Under the pieces are notes generated by a model. The model worked only from the letters and a program-made list of their open reading frames with translations. It was not told where the DNA came from and searched no databases. From Amaurobius ferox (taxonomy: Eukaryota; Arthropoda; Arachnida; Araneae; Amaurobiidae): a stretch of 64,000 nucleotides of DNA. This document shows positions 50,391-62,249 of the stretch, in pieces (positions within the stretch are counted from its first letter, which is position 1; each line of letters starts with the position of its first letter). Position numbers and translations under genes: made by a program. Location: contig OX578136.1 of the NCBI GenBank assembly GCA_951213105.1, positions 70,844,230-70,908,229 of the forward strand. Reading direction: 5' to 3'.

Positions 50391-51170
50391 GCTTATGGGG
50401 CATAGGACCTTTAAAAGTTCCACCAACAGAGTAAATTTCCGCGTTCCACATTTTATTTTGTATCCCTTCTACTATACATCGATAATACCTAAAAACTTTA
50501 TAACTAATAAGTGAATACCTGTAGAATATGTTAAATTTTTTTCAATAAGGTGAATCTTATAATAATAGTTTTTAAAATTGTTTAATTTGCATGTATTTAT
50601 TAAAATTTTATTTTGATATAGGTTGCTTGCGCGCAGGATTGCAACAAAACTATGGCTTCCAGAAACAAAAATATTGCTGACTACAATGCAAAAGTATCCA
50701 TTCAAGAAGACTGATCAAAATCAAAACATTTGCATAATTAAAGTTTAAAAAAATAAATTATTTTTAATTAAAAGTGTAATTAAATGTTAAATTTAATATA
50801 AAAAAATTAAATTATGCAAATGTTTTGATTTTGATCTAAGACTTCTTGAATGGATACTTTTGCATCATAGGCAGCAATATTTTTGTTTCTGGAAGCAATT
50901 GTTTTGCTGCAATCCTGCACGCAAGCAACCTAATATTAAAATAAAATTTAATGCAAATTATACAATTCCTGCAAATTATGCAATTTTTAAAAATATTATA
51001 ATAAGATTCATCTTATTGAAAAAATTATCGCATACTTTACAGGTACTCGCTTATTAGCCATAAAATATTTAGGTATTATCGATGTATAATAGAAGAGGTA
51101 TAAAATAAAACGTGGAACACGGAAATTTACTCTGTTTATGGCACTTTTAAAGGTCCCATGCCCCCTTAAG
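50391..51170. repeat. ~780 bp palindrome (fold-back element)
   Basis: The left arm, about 50394-50741, and the right arm, about 50809-51169, are inverted complements with substitutions and small gaps, around a ~67-bp almost pure A/T spacer. Outer ends are GGGGCATAGGACCTTT (left) and AAAGGTCCCATGCCCCC (right). Innermost pairing is gcataatt with aattatgc beside caaaacatttg/caaatgttttg. Related open frames on opposite strands in the two arms are a consequence of the palindrome. Likely a fold-back transposon or large MITE. No target-site duplication is clear. Confidence 0.92.
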
Positions 51171-51542
51171 TTTTAGAATATTTCCACTAAACATCTATTT
51201 CACTCGATCATCTATATATAGAACTTGGATGATGATTTTGTGGATTAAACATCCAATTCTGGAGGGAGTAGATGGTTCATTAAACATTTCCATTTACGGT
51301 TCTGGATATGTTTGTTCTTGATTTTTCAAACATTTATGTGTCTTTAGGGAAGGGCTGTGCAAAAGATTATAGAAATGGTTAACAGTTTCTTCGAAAATGA
51401 ACTGTGCCCACTGCTTGCCAGCCACTTATGAAGGCCTCTTCATAAATTTCTTGCTTTATATAATTTTTGTAATACTAATAACATAAAAATTCTGTATTAC
51501 TATCATTCCATAACATTATAATATATGGACCGATCTACACAA
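51171..51542. other. A+T-rich DNA, no supported feature
   Basis: No gene or recognised repeat. Confidence 0.5.
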
Positions 51543-51800
51543 TGGGCCGATCTTACAATATATGGTCGAGCGGTCAGGATCATGCGTTTCCGTCTGATCG
51601 CTGGATTGCTGGGTTGCGGGTTCGAAACCCACCAGAGGGCATGGATGTTGTCATGTCGTGGCCAAGTCAGACTTCCACCCTTCAGGGAGCCTCTATAAAA
51701 ATGAAGCTGCAAATTTTCGCCATGGGACCTGGGGGGGGGGGTCTTGTGGACGTGGTGCGTAGGCGCCCCTTCACCACGGAGGAATTAGTAAAGAACGAAC
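51543..51800 (+). mobile_element. tRNA-derived SINE D, copy 1
   Basis: The head is Leu-type tRNA-like: A-box region TATGGTCGAGCGGTCAGGAT (51561-51580) and B-box GGTTCGAAACCCACC near 51619. The body is shared with copy 2: gtcagacttccaccctt, atgaagctgcaaat, cgccatgggac, gtcttgtggacgtggtgc. A G10 run near 51731 replaces the ccctggtggg of copy 2. The 92-codon frame through it is not a gene. Confidence 0.8.
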
Positions 51801-52049
51801 AATACATGGTGACTTTGTAACGGAACTACATTTTTATAAATTTATACCAATATTTTAAGTTTAAATTGATACTCTTTCCTTCCAACAGTTCTAATTAGTT
51901 TGTCCATGGCAAAGATTGTGAGCTTCAGCCACGTTAAAAATGGTAAGCTGAAGCACCTGGTCAGGAGATATTTCTGATTGGGATTTTATTACTTTAGCAA
52001 CATTTTAATATAGATACTTTTAAAATACCTGGGAGTGTACACTTATTTT

Positions 52050-52335
52050 TCCTTTTCCTTTAAGTATATGTACGCAGAGACAAAATATTGAATAAGGTCG
52101 AAAATTAGAATTCGAGCTTTCGACGAATATACACATTTTAGGTACTCTATGACAGTGTGGTAATTGGATGTGTCTATCTGTCCAATATTTCTATGCACAG
52201 TAACTGAACATGCCCGATGTTCTGAAATTTGGCATTTGGACTTGAGCGTGAGCAGATGTCGCCTTGATATGAATCGAAAAAAAAATTATAATTTTTCAAA
52301 TATGGTCATTAAATTAAAATAGTGTATAAGACGAA
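52050..52335 (-). repeat. Possible diverged Z 3'-end relative
   Basis: tttttccttttcctttaagt, then ataaggtcgaaaattagaat and tcgagctttcgacgaatata, follow the order of the minus-strand Z 3' zone (hairpin, gtcgaaaattcgaattcgag, ttttcgacggga). The hairpin is not preserved. Weak. Confidence 0.35.
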
Positions 52336-52619
52336 TAAATGTGCTTATCTATATCAATACTTGTTATATGTGACCAGTCATTTCACCCGCGTTTCGGCCA
52401 TTCTAAATCACAAGTGGTCATTAAACATGATATCTACACATTTTATAAAAGTAGATGATAACTTTCTGACTATCAAAACCCCTTTCAGATTTCAGCATAA
52501 ATATGATGCACATTTTTAAAATTATGTTAACATGTTAAATAGGATCATGTATTATATATTATTTCCGCGCGCAGCAAAATAATTTTTTTTTTAATTTAGC
52601 CGATTGGTAGCGAAATAAT

Positions 52620-53100
52620 ATCAAATTATGTTTCTGTGCTTCTGAGAGGCAAAGTGGTGTAGATTTATTTTAATCCTTTTGTATTTCCATCCCGAATTTA
52701 AATTTTCAAAATTCCTGATTTTTTTCGTCGATTTTAAACCTGGGATGGACCGACCGTATGGGACTCAAACAAAGATTCTAGCTACTTTAGAAAAAAATAA
52801 ATAATTTTGATATTTTTTAATATCTCTTCGCATCGGACACCCTAATTCGAATTTTTAAAATATTAGATTTTTCCGCTGATCCGAATGAGATGAAAACCAA
52901 GATTCCACGCTAAAGTGGAAGTGCTCGATAATTTTGAAAATTGGGTTTGAGTGTTTTGAGTATCTCTTCGAATAGTGACGCCAAATTCGTATTTTCATAA
53001 GTTTACTTTTTTCTCTTGGAGATGAGGCGAATCGAATGATACCAAACCTAAGATTCTGACCATAGTGGAATTTTTAGGTAATTTTGATATATCAACTAAC
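52620..53100 (+). repeat. Diverged tandem repeat, ~145-150 bp units
   Basis: About three units share aaccaagattcy-gac/cgc, agtggaat/agt, ataattttgaaaat, gagtatctcttcg and ccgaatttttaaaatattag-like segments (phrases near 52770-52830, 52895-52970 and 53035-53090). Resembles tandem repeat W in unit length but not clearly in sequence. Confidence 0.65.
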
Positions 53101-53365
53101 CAGACGGTCATAGATTTTGATAATAGAACGAATAAATTGAATGCAAGTACGAAATAATAAACAGTTGTAAGGATCACTTTTTATATTTTTGAAATTTTCG
53201 GTCTATGTTTCGACAAATAAAGAAATGAACTATTTGCAAAATCAAAATTTGATGTTCTAATTTTATTAAAATTATAATTTCGCGTGTTATATGTGTACAA
53301 AATATGAATTTAAGAAACATGTATAACATTAGAACAGATGTGTAAGTATGTAGGTACATTCGTAT

Positions 53366-53790
53366 GCTGAACTTATAAGGTATTTTGGCAGGGCAACTAG
53401 ATTATTGACTTGTAGGAAAATCAATACTCACCTCTACCTCTTTTGAGGAAAACATTAGTATTTTATTACAATATTATATCTTGCAATAGGTTTTGTTAAA
53501 ATGTAATAAAAGCAAGACAATGAAGACGGAACTAAATCCCTATCCATTTTTCAAACTTCCTATACGGCACTTATAAGTTATTTCGGCAATACACTTGAAA
53601 GTAATCTAATAAACTTGAAAGTAATCTAATAAACTTGAAAGTAATCTGATATGCATATTTGCTTTTATTTAAAATACTAGCATTATTATTACAATATTAT
53701 ATATTGTATTAGATTATGTTAAAATTTAATAAAAGGCAGACAGAGACGAGGGAGCTAAATCATTTTAAAGCACATAGTACAGCCAAACAG
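53366..53790 (+). repeat. Tandem duplication with 20-bp sub-repeat
   Basis: A ~200-bp unit (cttataaggtattttggcag ... attacaatattatatcttgc ... ttgttaaaatgtaataaaag) is repeated at 53570-53790. At the junction a 20-bp sequence AAACTTGAAAGTAATCTAAT is present three times (about 53592-53650). Confidence 0.8.
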
Positions 53791-55950
53791 AATTTTTATG
53801 AAATACATTATATAATTTAATTTAATAAACATAACATAAACAAAAAAAAAACTATTTTTATTCAATATTATTTTTTTACAATAATTTGACCTCATTTTAA
53901 TATTTTGGCGTGTTCAAAATATTTGTACAACTATGTTACAAGGCGTAAATTTTCTGCTCCAGCACTCTAAATTTAATTTGCATTATTATAAATATTCATT
54001 GCACGAAACTATTTCCGAAAACATTCTTTTGTTTCACAGAAATTTTCGGAAATCTAAGTTAATTAAGAATTTGGTAAGTCAATCCCTTTAGTCACGTTTA
54101 ACGAATTCATGTATTCGCAAAATTTTAACCAGTGCTAATGATTTTCTTTTTCGTTTTTGCAGTAGCATTTTTTTTTCTTTATGCTATGTTTTTCTAGTTT
54201 ATTTTATTTGAATTATATTGAAAATAAAGAAAGTTGTTTTATAATGGTGATTTGTACAAAAATAAAATAATGCGTTTAATTCTATGTCACAACAGAATTT
54301 TTGACTACCACTTTTATTTTAATTTTCGTAAAATGTCTATTTTGCACGTGGTTTTAAGTTTTTATAGATTTTGTACTATATATTTTTTATGCTTTTATTA
54401 AAAGGTATTGGTAAATAGCTGTATTCGGAAGTTAAGTGAGCATAAAAATGTTTTTTTTTCAGAAATACATATTTTAACACTCATTTTCAAAACATTTGGC
54501 AATAAACACTGCATGGAATTTTATTTAGTCCTCTATTTTCGTATAGAAATCATTACGTTTAATTTTTCTAGGCTTTCGTTTTTTTGTAAATAAATTTGCG
54601 TATGGGTCTCATTCTACAGCAAGAGAATATGGATTGATAATAGAAAGGGTTATAAATAAAACACTTATTTTCATAAATGTTATTCCGTAAGTGTTTAATA
54701 ATATTAATAAAATTTCCGTGAATTGATTTTGAAAATTCATAGGTAATAAAAAATTCCTTTCACTTACCAATATTAAACATGTATTTCTACATTTTCATAA
54801 AATGCATTTGTTATAATGAAATGTTCAAATTGTATACACAGATAAAAAACGCTACTTTAAACAATATTTAGTATGTGATTATATTATATTATATTAGAAA
54901 CTGTACTCGACATTGCCCAGGATTTATTGCGGAGATTAATTAAAGTCATTACATTAATAATTCATTAAATAAAGGCTTAGTCGCCTATTGTGCGAGCACA
55001 AGCTTAAATTACAAAACACATGCAACCACATGCTTGCCCTAAATAGGCACCTAATCGCACCATGATTTTTTAATAGCTCGAAATCTAAGCGTCCACTACG
55101 TATAAATAATTAAATAAGTGCCCACTGCTTAAATAATGCATATAAACCCAATTTAAAATTGGCTTTGAACTAAAAATTGCAAGCTTCGAATCCCGCTCCA
55201 CAAAATCAAAACAATATGATAATCACAATTTACTGTATATTCAACACACCGCTCATAACGACGGAAAACAAGTGAGCCCTCTCACCCAATCCCAAAATAT
55301 CCACTCCCCTAAACCAAATAATTCCGGTCTATTTCCCAGTACGATTCTATTTCGAGCTGGATCCAAAGACTGCTAGATTCGTTCAATTAATCAAAGACAT
55401 GGCTAGGATAAAAGTTCTCAACGGACGGTTTATGAAATCATATTTGTCTGGAGCAGTTTGTGATAGTTTAAGCACATGTTGAAAAAAAAAATAACGTTGC
55501 ACTGCGCATCAATTATGATTTATCGTATTATATTGCTTGGAGAGGTTTTAAAATGTTCAAAAAGTCTGCATTTTTAAAAAGTTCATTAAAATATATCTAT
55601 TCGTAGTATGTAAAAAAGAATTTTTCGGTCTTTCTAGTAGTGTCAAGATGGGAAGTGTATGATAAAATTTTAGGTCTCTAAGGAACACATTTGTGTAAGA
55701 ATAGCCCAAAATCGTGGTAAATTGGACTAAAATATAAAATACATTAAAATCTAATTCGAAATAAAAAATAATAATAATGCCGAGGTGCAACTGTCCTGAA
55801 ATACCTCTGCATAAAATTTTATGGACGTTACGACGCTTAGCTATCCACACACAGATATGTTTTTTATTTGGTAAGATTAGATGTAATTTGTTACCACAAT
55901 TTTAATTTTAACGAATAATTTTAGTAATTTTAACCTAATTTTCATCCTTT
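53791..55950. other. A+T-rich DNA, no supported feature
   Basis: No gene or recognised transposon. A patch at 54970-55130 has scattered gcttaa/taggc/gcccac words without a clear unit. Confidence 0.5.
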
Positions 55951-56850
55951 TTTAACACTTCCCAATATAGTTGCCAATTGTTTATGTCTTTGTACATTCT
56001 CTCTGAATCTCTGTCTGTCCGTTCATTCGCCCGAATAACTGCCATGAAAATGATTTTATCAAATGAAATTTTAGTGTGTTGTTGAGACGGTCTGTGGGAC
56101 ATATGGAAATGTATAAGATCATCCGATTAGATTTGGATTTAACTCGGGTTGAAAAAATGAAATACATTGACCCTATGAAACCTAATTTTCAAATACTTTT
56201 TATACGGAGTTAAAATCCCCAAATTTCTTCGACAATTTTAGGAAACAATCGAATTATTACGTAAAATGTGTAAAAAAATTTCATCAAAACATGTTACGTA
56301 GTTGTTTAAATAAAAATTGAAATAATAACTACACCTATATGAAGAGATCACGACTCATTACAAAATGAAATATAACATCCATTTTTTTTAGCTTAGTGAA
56401 AATCGTGATTTTTAAGGAACTCTTATATTTAGTGTTGCATCCGTTCTAAACCCGCTTTATTTTTGCATATTATCTTTGTACCTAAATTCTGTGCCTAAGG
56501 AATTGCAATATTTTTTATTTTAAATGATCACTAAACTTTGATTATTTCTACAACGAATCCTAATTTTAACGCATTCAGAATGTAAACAAATCAACCGATT
56601 GTAAGATGAGTTGTATAAGAATTGCTGATTTTTTAATGCACAATTATTTAGCTCTGGTGTCTGTAATATAAATGATATGAATGAAAAATTCCTTGATTTT
56701 ACATAGAGAAGCAGATGATTCTATAACACTAGCTTTTTGATGAAGTTTTAAGTTTCCAAGTAAAATAAATTATTGCAGTGCTGTGATAATTTAAAAAAAT
56801 ATCACCTCTGAATGTATTGCATTTTAGAGATGCTTTTTTCTAATTTTCAT
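55951..56850 (-). mobile_element. Repeat family Y, copy 6
   Basis: Minus-strand copy. Its decayed 3' end is TTAACACTTCCCAATATAGT near 55952, with a CTGTCTGTCCG tract near 56012-56022. It runs through gacggtctgtgggacatatg (56086-56105) and the gttgcatccgttctaaa middle (56433 on) to about 56850. The 5' part with internal units is shortened. Confidence 0.75.
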
Positions 56851-58099
56851 TTTTGATTTATTTATCGTATAAGCTTCTGTTTCGATTTCCATATATACAT
56901 ATGTAAATTAAAAATTAATCTTTGTTGATTAATGCTAAGCATTTGAAATTATTCAATGCTTATCATGTATATTTTATATACGCAGTTAGCTCGTGTCTTT
57001 GACTGCGTTTACTTAGTACAGGCAATTTACAATCATAAGATGTTCCTTTTGCTGCATATATGTTCGGATAATGTTTATACTTTCGCAAGTTCGTAATATT
57101 TAAGAAAATTTGCTTATGTTTTTAAGAATCTGTGTTGTACAATAAATAAAGAGCTTAAAGTTGGGATCTTAGAATTAATAAATCATTTATATTTAACATG
57201 GCCGAAATATCGTAAATCATTGATCGTAAAACATTTAAACACATTGCATTGTGTGCCACTCATAAAGCCCACCATATTTATTTTCAGTGCGAGTTTTCTG
57301 CACCACAGCAGTACGATAATTGAGTACCATTACAATTATTGCAACTGAAGTTCTTTGAATAACATAAGCAACTGTTTATGCATAGTAAACATACAAAATT
57401 GAGCCTTTATTTATATAACCAACGTAATATTTAAAATTAAAAATGAGTAGCCAATTAGAACAATTAAAATATTAAAAATGATTTATTCTTTTAAGATCTT
57501 AACAAAGCATTGTCCTAGGAATCTATTTTTTATTTTTTATTTATTTGCTTAATAGGGCTAACAAGAAACGATTTCTCTTGTTATAAAATTAATTTAGGAA
57601 ATAAATATGTCTTAAATTATTTATAGCAAGTTATAAATGTATTTCTAAATTACTAAAATATTTATTTTGAAACCATACTGTTCAGGTTAGCTCTTGGATT
57701 CAATATCATTTCTGAGTATACATAAAAATGCAAATATTTTCTATTTTTATATTATATTTGATAAACCAACGGCTTGAGAAAAAATATTTAGTATAATATA
57801 ATAATAATCAAATACATTCTGTATCTATTTATCAAAGAAAAATCTATCGATCGTAGTTTAATCATACATTTTACACTGAATATCGGAAAGAAACTTTAGT
57901 ACGTAGCGATCAATGAGGACTTACCCTCGACGACGGCTAAAATTAGAGTGTAGGCTTGGAGCTTCAAAGAGTTGTTGTCAGTGGACTTAAATTTTAGGGA
58001 CTAATTTACTCTCCTATTTAAAGTGATATCCTATGCAAATCTAGTTGCCGGTATTTGAAAAGTATTCCCTGTGGACGCAGTTATAAATGAACCTATTTA
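56851..58099. other. A+T-rich DNA, no supported feature
   Basis: No gene proven. On the minus strand a short open stretch at about 58020-57925 ends in a strong donor-like GAGG/GTAAGT. See findings. Confidence 0.45.
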
Positions 58100-58184
58100 G
58101 AATAATTTATTATACGTATTTTCCAAAATTGTTTAATTCCTAAGTCTTTGAAACATTGTTTCAACAGCATCACATATAAACAGT

Positions 58185-58262
58185 TATAAAATCTGTAACA
58201 CCTCAATAGATGGCGCAGCTGTCTTAAATTTCATTCTCGTTGTAAACACTTCCACGTGCGTT
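58185..58262 (+). promoter_or_regulatory. AGATGGCGC...CACGTG module, copy 1
   Basis: GTAACACCTCAATAGATGGC begins near 58195. The CTCF-like core AGATGGCGC is at 58208-58216 and an E-box CACGTG at 58253-58258. A second copy with the same spacing is at 59.2 kb. No transcript is visible. Regulatory function is inference from the motifs; a dispersed repeat is equally possible. Confidence 0.45.
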
Positions 58263-58265
58263 TCG

Positions 58266-59104
58266 CAGCACATGGCCCCCCCACTCGATTACACAACGCG
58301 GAGCCATGCTCAGTATAAGCAAAAGAGAGGTACTGCATTTTTTAAAGCTAAATTCCAAAATGTACAAGTAATATTATTATTTTTACCATTAGGGAATGTT
58401 ATTCGTACTTTCCACCAAAAATGGGTCGAAACAATTTCTGAATATCACAACTACCTCTTGAAGTTGAATTTCCTCTACAGTGATATATCTTAATACACCG
58501 CGGTAGAGTTGAGTTGTTAATTTGAGGTGTAATCATTTTTAATTGAGATGCACCATTCTATTACTGTTCTAAATTTACAATATTAATAATCTTTTACATT
58601 TAGAATATGGGCAGATTATAATTTGAAAAATTTTATTATATGTAATGAGAGCCATGGAATTTATGCACACTTAAACACTGATTTTTAAAAAACACTTCAT
58701 TCCACCACTCTAATTTTATGGTTCCTTTATTATAATTGTTTAAAATATCTTTACATCATTTTTACCACTCTTTTTATATAAAGCATTGCTATGAAAAATT
58801 TATTTTCAGATCAATAATGAGTAAAATAATTCAATTGAAGTAAAGAATTAGCATTATTTATGATTCACTAATATTTTTAGTTCTTGTCCTATCGTACATT
58901 CTTGAACTCAAAATCAAAATTATGAAAATTACCTTTATCCAATCCGAAAACATATTCTGTTAGTTCTAGTTCTCGTGACTCTAATGGGACAATTTTGGCA
59001 ACAAATCCGCATTTTAAATAAAGTTATATATCCCATAGAAATACAATCTAAATCCCAATGAAATATTTTAGGAAATCTTCTGCGTGTGAATTTGCAAATT
59101 TTCC
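58266..59104. other. A+T-rich DNA, no supported feature
   Basis: A 73-codon frame starts at 58272 right after copy 1 of the module (MAPPLDYTTRSHAQYKQKRG). It could be a first exon but has no recognised domain, and the frame decays into A+T-rich translation after about 30 codons. Confidence 0.4.
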
Positions 59105-59177
59105 TGTTTAGAATAAATTAAATGAGATATCCTTAATTGTTTACTTCTTAGGAGATTCTATATTTCAAAGCAAGAGT

Positions 59178-59255
59178 TATAATATTTGTAACACATCAAT
59201 AGATGGCGCTACAGTCTCAAGTTTCACCCAAGGTGTAATCACCTGCACGTGTTCT
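59178..59255 (+). promoter_or_regulatory. AGATGGCGC...CACGTG module, copy 2
   Basis: GTAACACATCAATAGATGGC begins near 59188. AGATGGCGC is at 59201-59209 and CACGTG at 59246-59251, again with 36 bases between. The rest aligns at roughly two thirds identity by eye, and similarity extends weakly upstream (aattgtttaattcc / aattgtttacttct). Confidence 0.45.
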
Positions 59256-61444
59256 CTTCGTTACAAACTAAACATTGAAAAACAATACAGAGGAACTTAA
59301 CGACCTTTAGAAACAGGTGCACGTCAGTTGTTTATCGTCGTACGGGTAAAACCGTCTGTAAAACACAAGGCTGTAAATATGGGTTTTTGCTTTTTCCTCA
59401 TCGTTGCGTTTTTTCCTTCATTGTTGCACGTAATACTTTGCTTGAACTTGAACTGGAGGAAGCCGACTTCATATTTATAACTATTGTTACTGGTGAAGAT
59501 TTAAAAACATGTAGCTAATTTTTTGGATTTCTTTCATATATAGCAAGTGGCAAAAAGTGATAAAACAATTTGGGGTACAATAAAACCAGGGACCAAAATT
59601 AGCAAATAAAAAGTTTCATGTTGTATATTTTAACACGTTTACAAATAAAATATAATAACTAAATAGCAATGAAAATAATTAATAACATTTTGTAATTTTG
59701 TTTCTGAAGTGGAAAATTATTTTGCGTTTCACCGTGGAACAGGATACAAAAATAGATGCAGGAAAACACATTATGCGGGAAATTATATTTTAACTAGCAT
59801 ATAAAAATCAAGGAAAACAGTGCGAAAATTAAAATACCACTCAACTAACTCTATTTTATTAAAACTTTAATTTATGATTTACATAGGAAAATTCCGAACA
59901 TATGAAAAATGTCAAAATCCCTGATTTTAGCTATTCTCTAAATCAAACTTGATAATAACTCAGATTGCGAACTTGATCAAACTGATAATATTCAAACTTG
60001 ATGAGCCCTGAACCATAGTCTTCTTTATCTAAATAATGGTGGCCATACCTAAACACCATGTTTGAGAAAAACGAAACGATTTGGGTGAAAATTAAATCAT
60101 TTCGTGAAGGGGGAAAGGTAATCTTCACTCTCCCATTAAATCCCGCAGCTTAGACACGTCTACTTATGCCTATGCGGCAGTTAAGTGATATAATTACGCA
60201 CGTATTCTCTTTTAGTTATGGCGTTATTGATATGTGTATTGGCATAATATATAAAATGGCGTTCTTGATATGTGTAAAAGTATTTCATTCGATCAGACAT
60301 GCGGACTTAACGATATTACCAATTTTTTATGCTTCTTGAACCACGTGTTCAGGGTTATTGTATGCTGATCCCATACTTTACATTGCACCCGCTTAAAATA
60401 ATACAAAAATTAGAATTGAGGCGTACTTTGAGGCGTACGTAACTTTGAAATAGTCATCTTAATAGTTATACTGCGTGTTTCAACATAGTTGACTTCGTTA
60501 ATTGAACTTATGCAGTTGGTCTTTGACGCTTACAATTTTAATATGTATTAAAACTAAATGCAAAATTATTTTATACTATTCGTTTTTCGAAGCGTGACAC
60601 TTACACAAAAATAAGTGTTCTGTATTTTTGTATGATCTCTTAAGCAAAAGGATATTTATGCTAAATATTAACTTTTTAAAAGAAAAAAGGATCCTGTACA
60701 GTTACTTGCAACATTCATGAAGATATTTACTATGGAAAAAAATATATAATTGGAAAACAGAAATTCGGTTTTTCCTGTACTCGTACCGAATAGACGGACA
60801 GGAAACAGAAACCAGAACGCGTCTGCTCTATTCTATTTACAGACTCCGGATTTGTAGGGGGGAAATTCACTATTTACTAATAATCAGTAACTTGTCAAAT
60901 ATTGCAGATAATTCGCCGGGGTTTATCTTGAAACTAGTTATTGTACAGCGCAATTCAATTAAACTTTCGTTGATCAAAAGAACTGTATAAACATGTTGAT
61001 CCCCTGGCTTCTTATAATACCACCACAGGAACAAGAACATATGAAATAATTTCGCATTTTTAATTTTATAAATTTTTTAAATTGAAAGTATGTGTAACAA
61101 ACCAATTAGCGAAGTTCGAAAAGGGAGATCAACTATGATGAAAACTAAAACGTAGTCAAGGAATTGCTCCCTTTCCAAATGGTCTGAGTATATAGTCTAG
61201 ATATGTAAGTATTAATATAATTTAACTGGAACTTCAATTACTTTTATCATTGATTTAAACAAATAAGTCTGTCTTTAAAAATCCGAAAAGTTATGATTTC
61301 CAAGTATTTTGAGGTAAATGAATCGAAAAGTTAAACTTGTTGTGAGATCAATATATTTCACCGTTTCGCAGAGTTAATTTCCAAAGCATAGCAACAACAT
61401 TAATTATTTTTTGTGATGTCACACACAATGTTGGGGATATAACG
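59256..61444. other. A+T-rich DNA, no supported feature
   Basis: No recognised gene or transposon. Less A+T-rich patches at 59285-59470 and 60770-60850 match nothing I know. A 33-codon frame at 59379-59480 is too short to support. Confidence 0.5.
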
Positions 61445-61453
61445 ATGAATAGA

Positions 61454-61690
61454 GCCGATCCAGTGGTCGAGCGGTCAGGGGTATGCGTTTCCGTCTGATC
61501 GCTGGATTGCTATCAGACGCGTTGTGGGTTCGAATCCCGCCAGCGAGCATGGATATTGTCATGTCGAAGCCGAGTCAGACTTCCACACTTCGGGGGCTTC
61601 TATGAAAGTGAAGCTGCAAATCTCCTCCCCTTCGCCATGGGACACCCTGGTGGGTCTTGTGGACGTGGTGCCTAGGCGCTAGTACACACA
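61454..61690 (+). mobile_element. tRNA-derived SINE D, copy 2
   Basis: Better preserved than copy 1. The Leu-tRNA-like head has A-box GTGGTCGAGCGGTCAGGGGT (61463-61482) and B-box arm GTGGGTTCGAATCCCGCC (61524-61541). The body reads gccgagtcagacttccacac, gaagctgcaaatct, ccatgggacaccctggtggg and ttgtggacgtggtgccta. It is flanked by ATGAATAGA at 61445-61453 and 61691-61699, a probable short target-site duplication. Confidence 0.88.
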
Positions 61691-61699
61691 ATGAATAGA

Positions 61700-62249
61700 A
61701 TATGCCTATACAAAGGCAAATTGTGCAATCAGATTCTTATAATTTCAATTGAATGATCGATTCTGGCGTTTATTCACATAGATGTAAACAATCTATTGAC
61801 CATGTTTTCATTGATTAAACTACCAAGACAAGCCTTTAAAGCATTATTAGGATTATTCAGTAATTATTAGGATTATCAATAATACCAAATCTTTACATAG
61901 TAGGACTTTTCATTCATAAAATAGCAGCTAAAAATTGAACTGTATGGAAATTGTATTCATTTACACCACACACAGCATTAGTGACCCAAGAGGGAATTTT
62001 GAAAATCGATGTTTTTTGAGAAATTGCTTCTGAATATTTTGAACAGTTCAAGTTTGTTTCAATTTAGGCGGCTTGATCTCTGTGTGCACTGTGCATGTGA
62101 TGATTAATTGCACAATATTTTTAGAAGAATAATATTTACACTAAGCTTATGGCATTCAAGAAAATGCCAAAATTTCTTTGCACTCTAACATTTTCCACAA
62201 GTTGAAAAGCCTAAGGAAAATTATGTCATCCATCGAATAGAAAAAAAAA
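61700..62249. other. A+T-rich DNA, no supported feature
   Basis: No gene or recognised repeat. Confidence 0.5.

Noticed and set aside
58272..58493. First exon of a gene after the 58.2-kb module
   Set aside because: The start context is plausible, but nothing supports expression or homology and the frame soon becomes A+T-driven; kept only as a note.
59379..59480. Small secreted-peptide frame (MGFCFFLIVAF...)
   Set aside because: Only 33 codons with no homologue or transcript evidence; a hydrophobic start is common in T-rich DNA.
61463..61541. Functional Leu tRNA gene
   Set aside because: The head is Leu-like, but a second copy at 51.5 kb shares the same ~150-bp body and a short target duplication flanks it, so it is a SINE.
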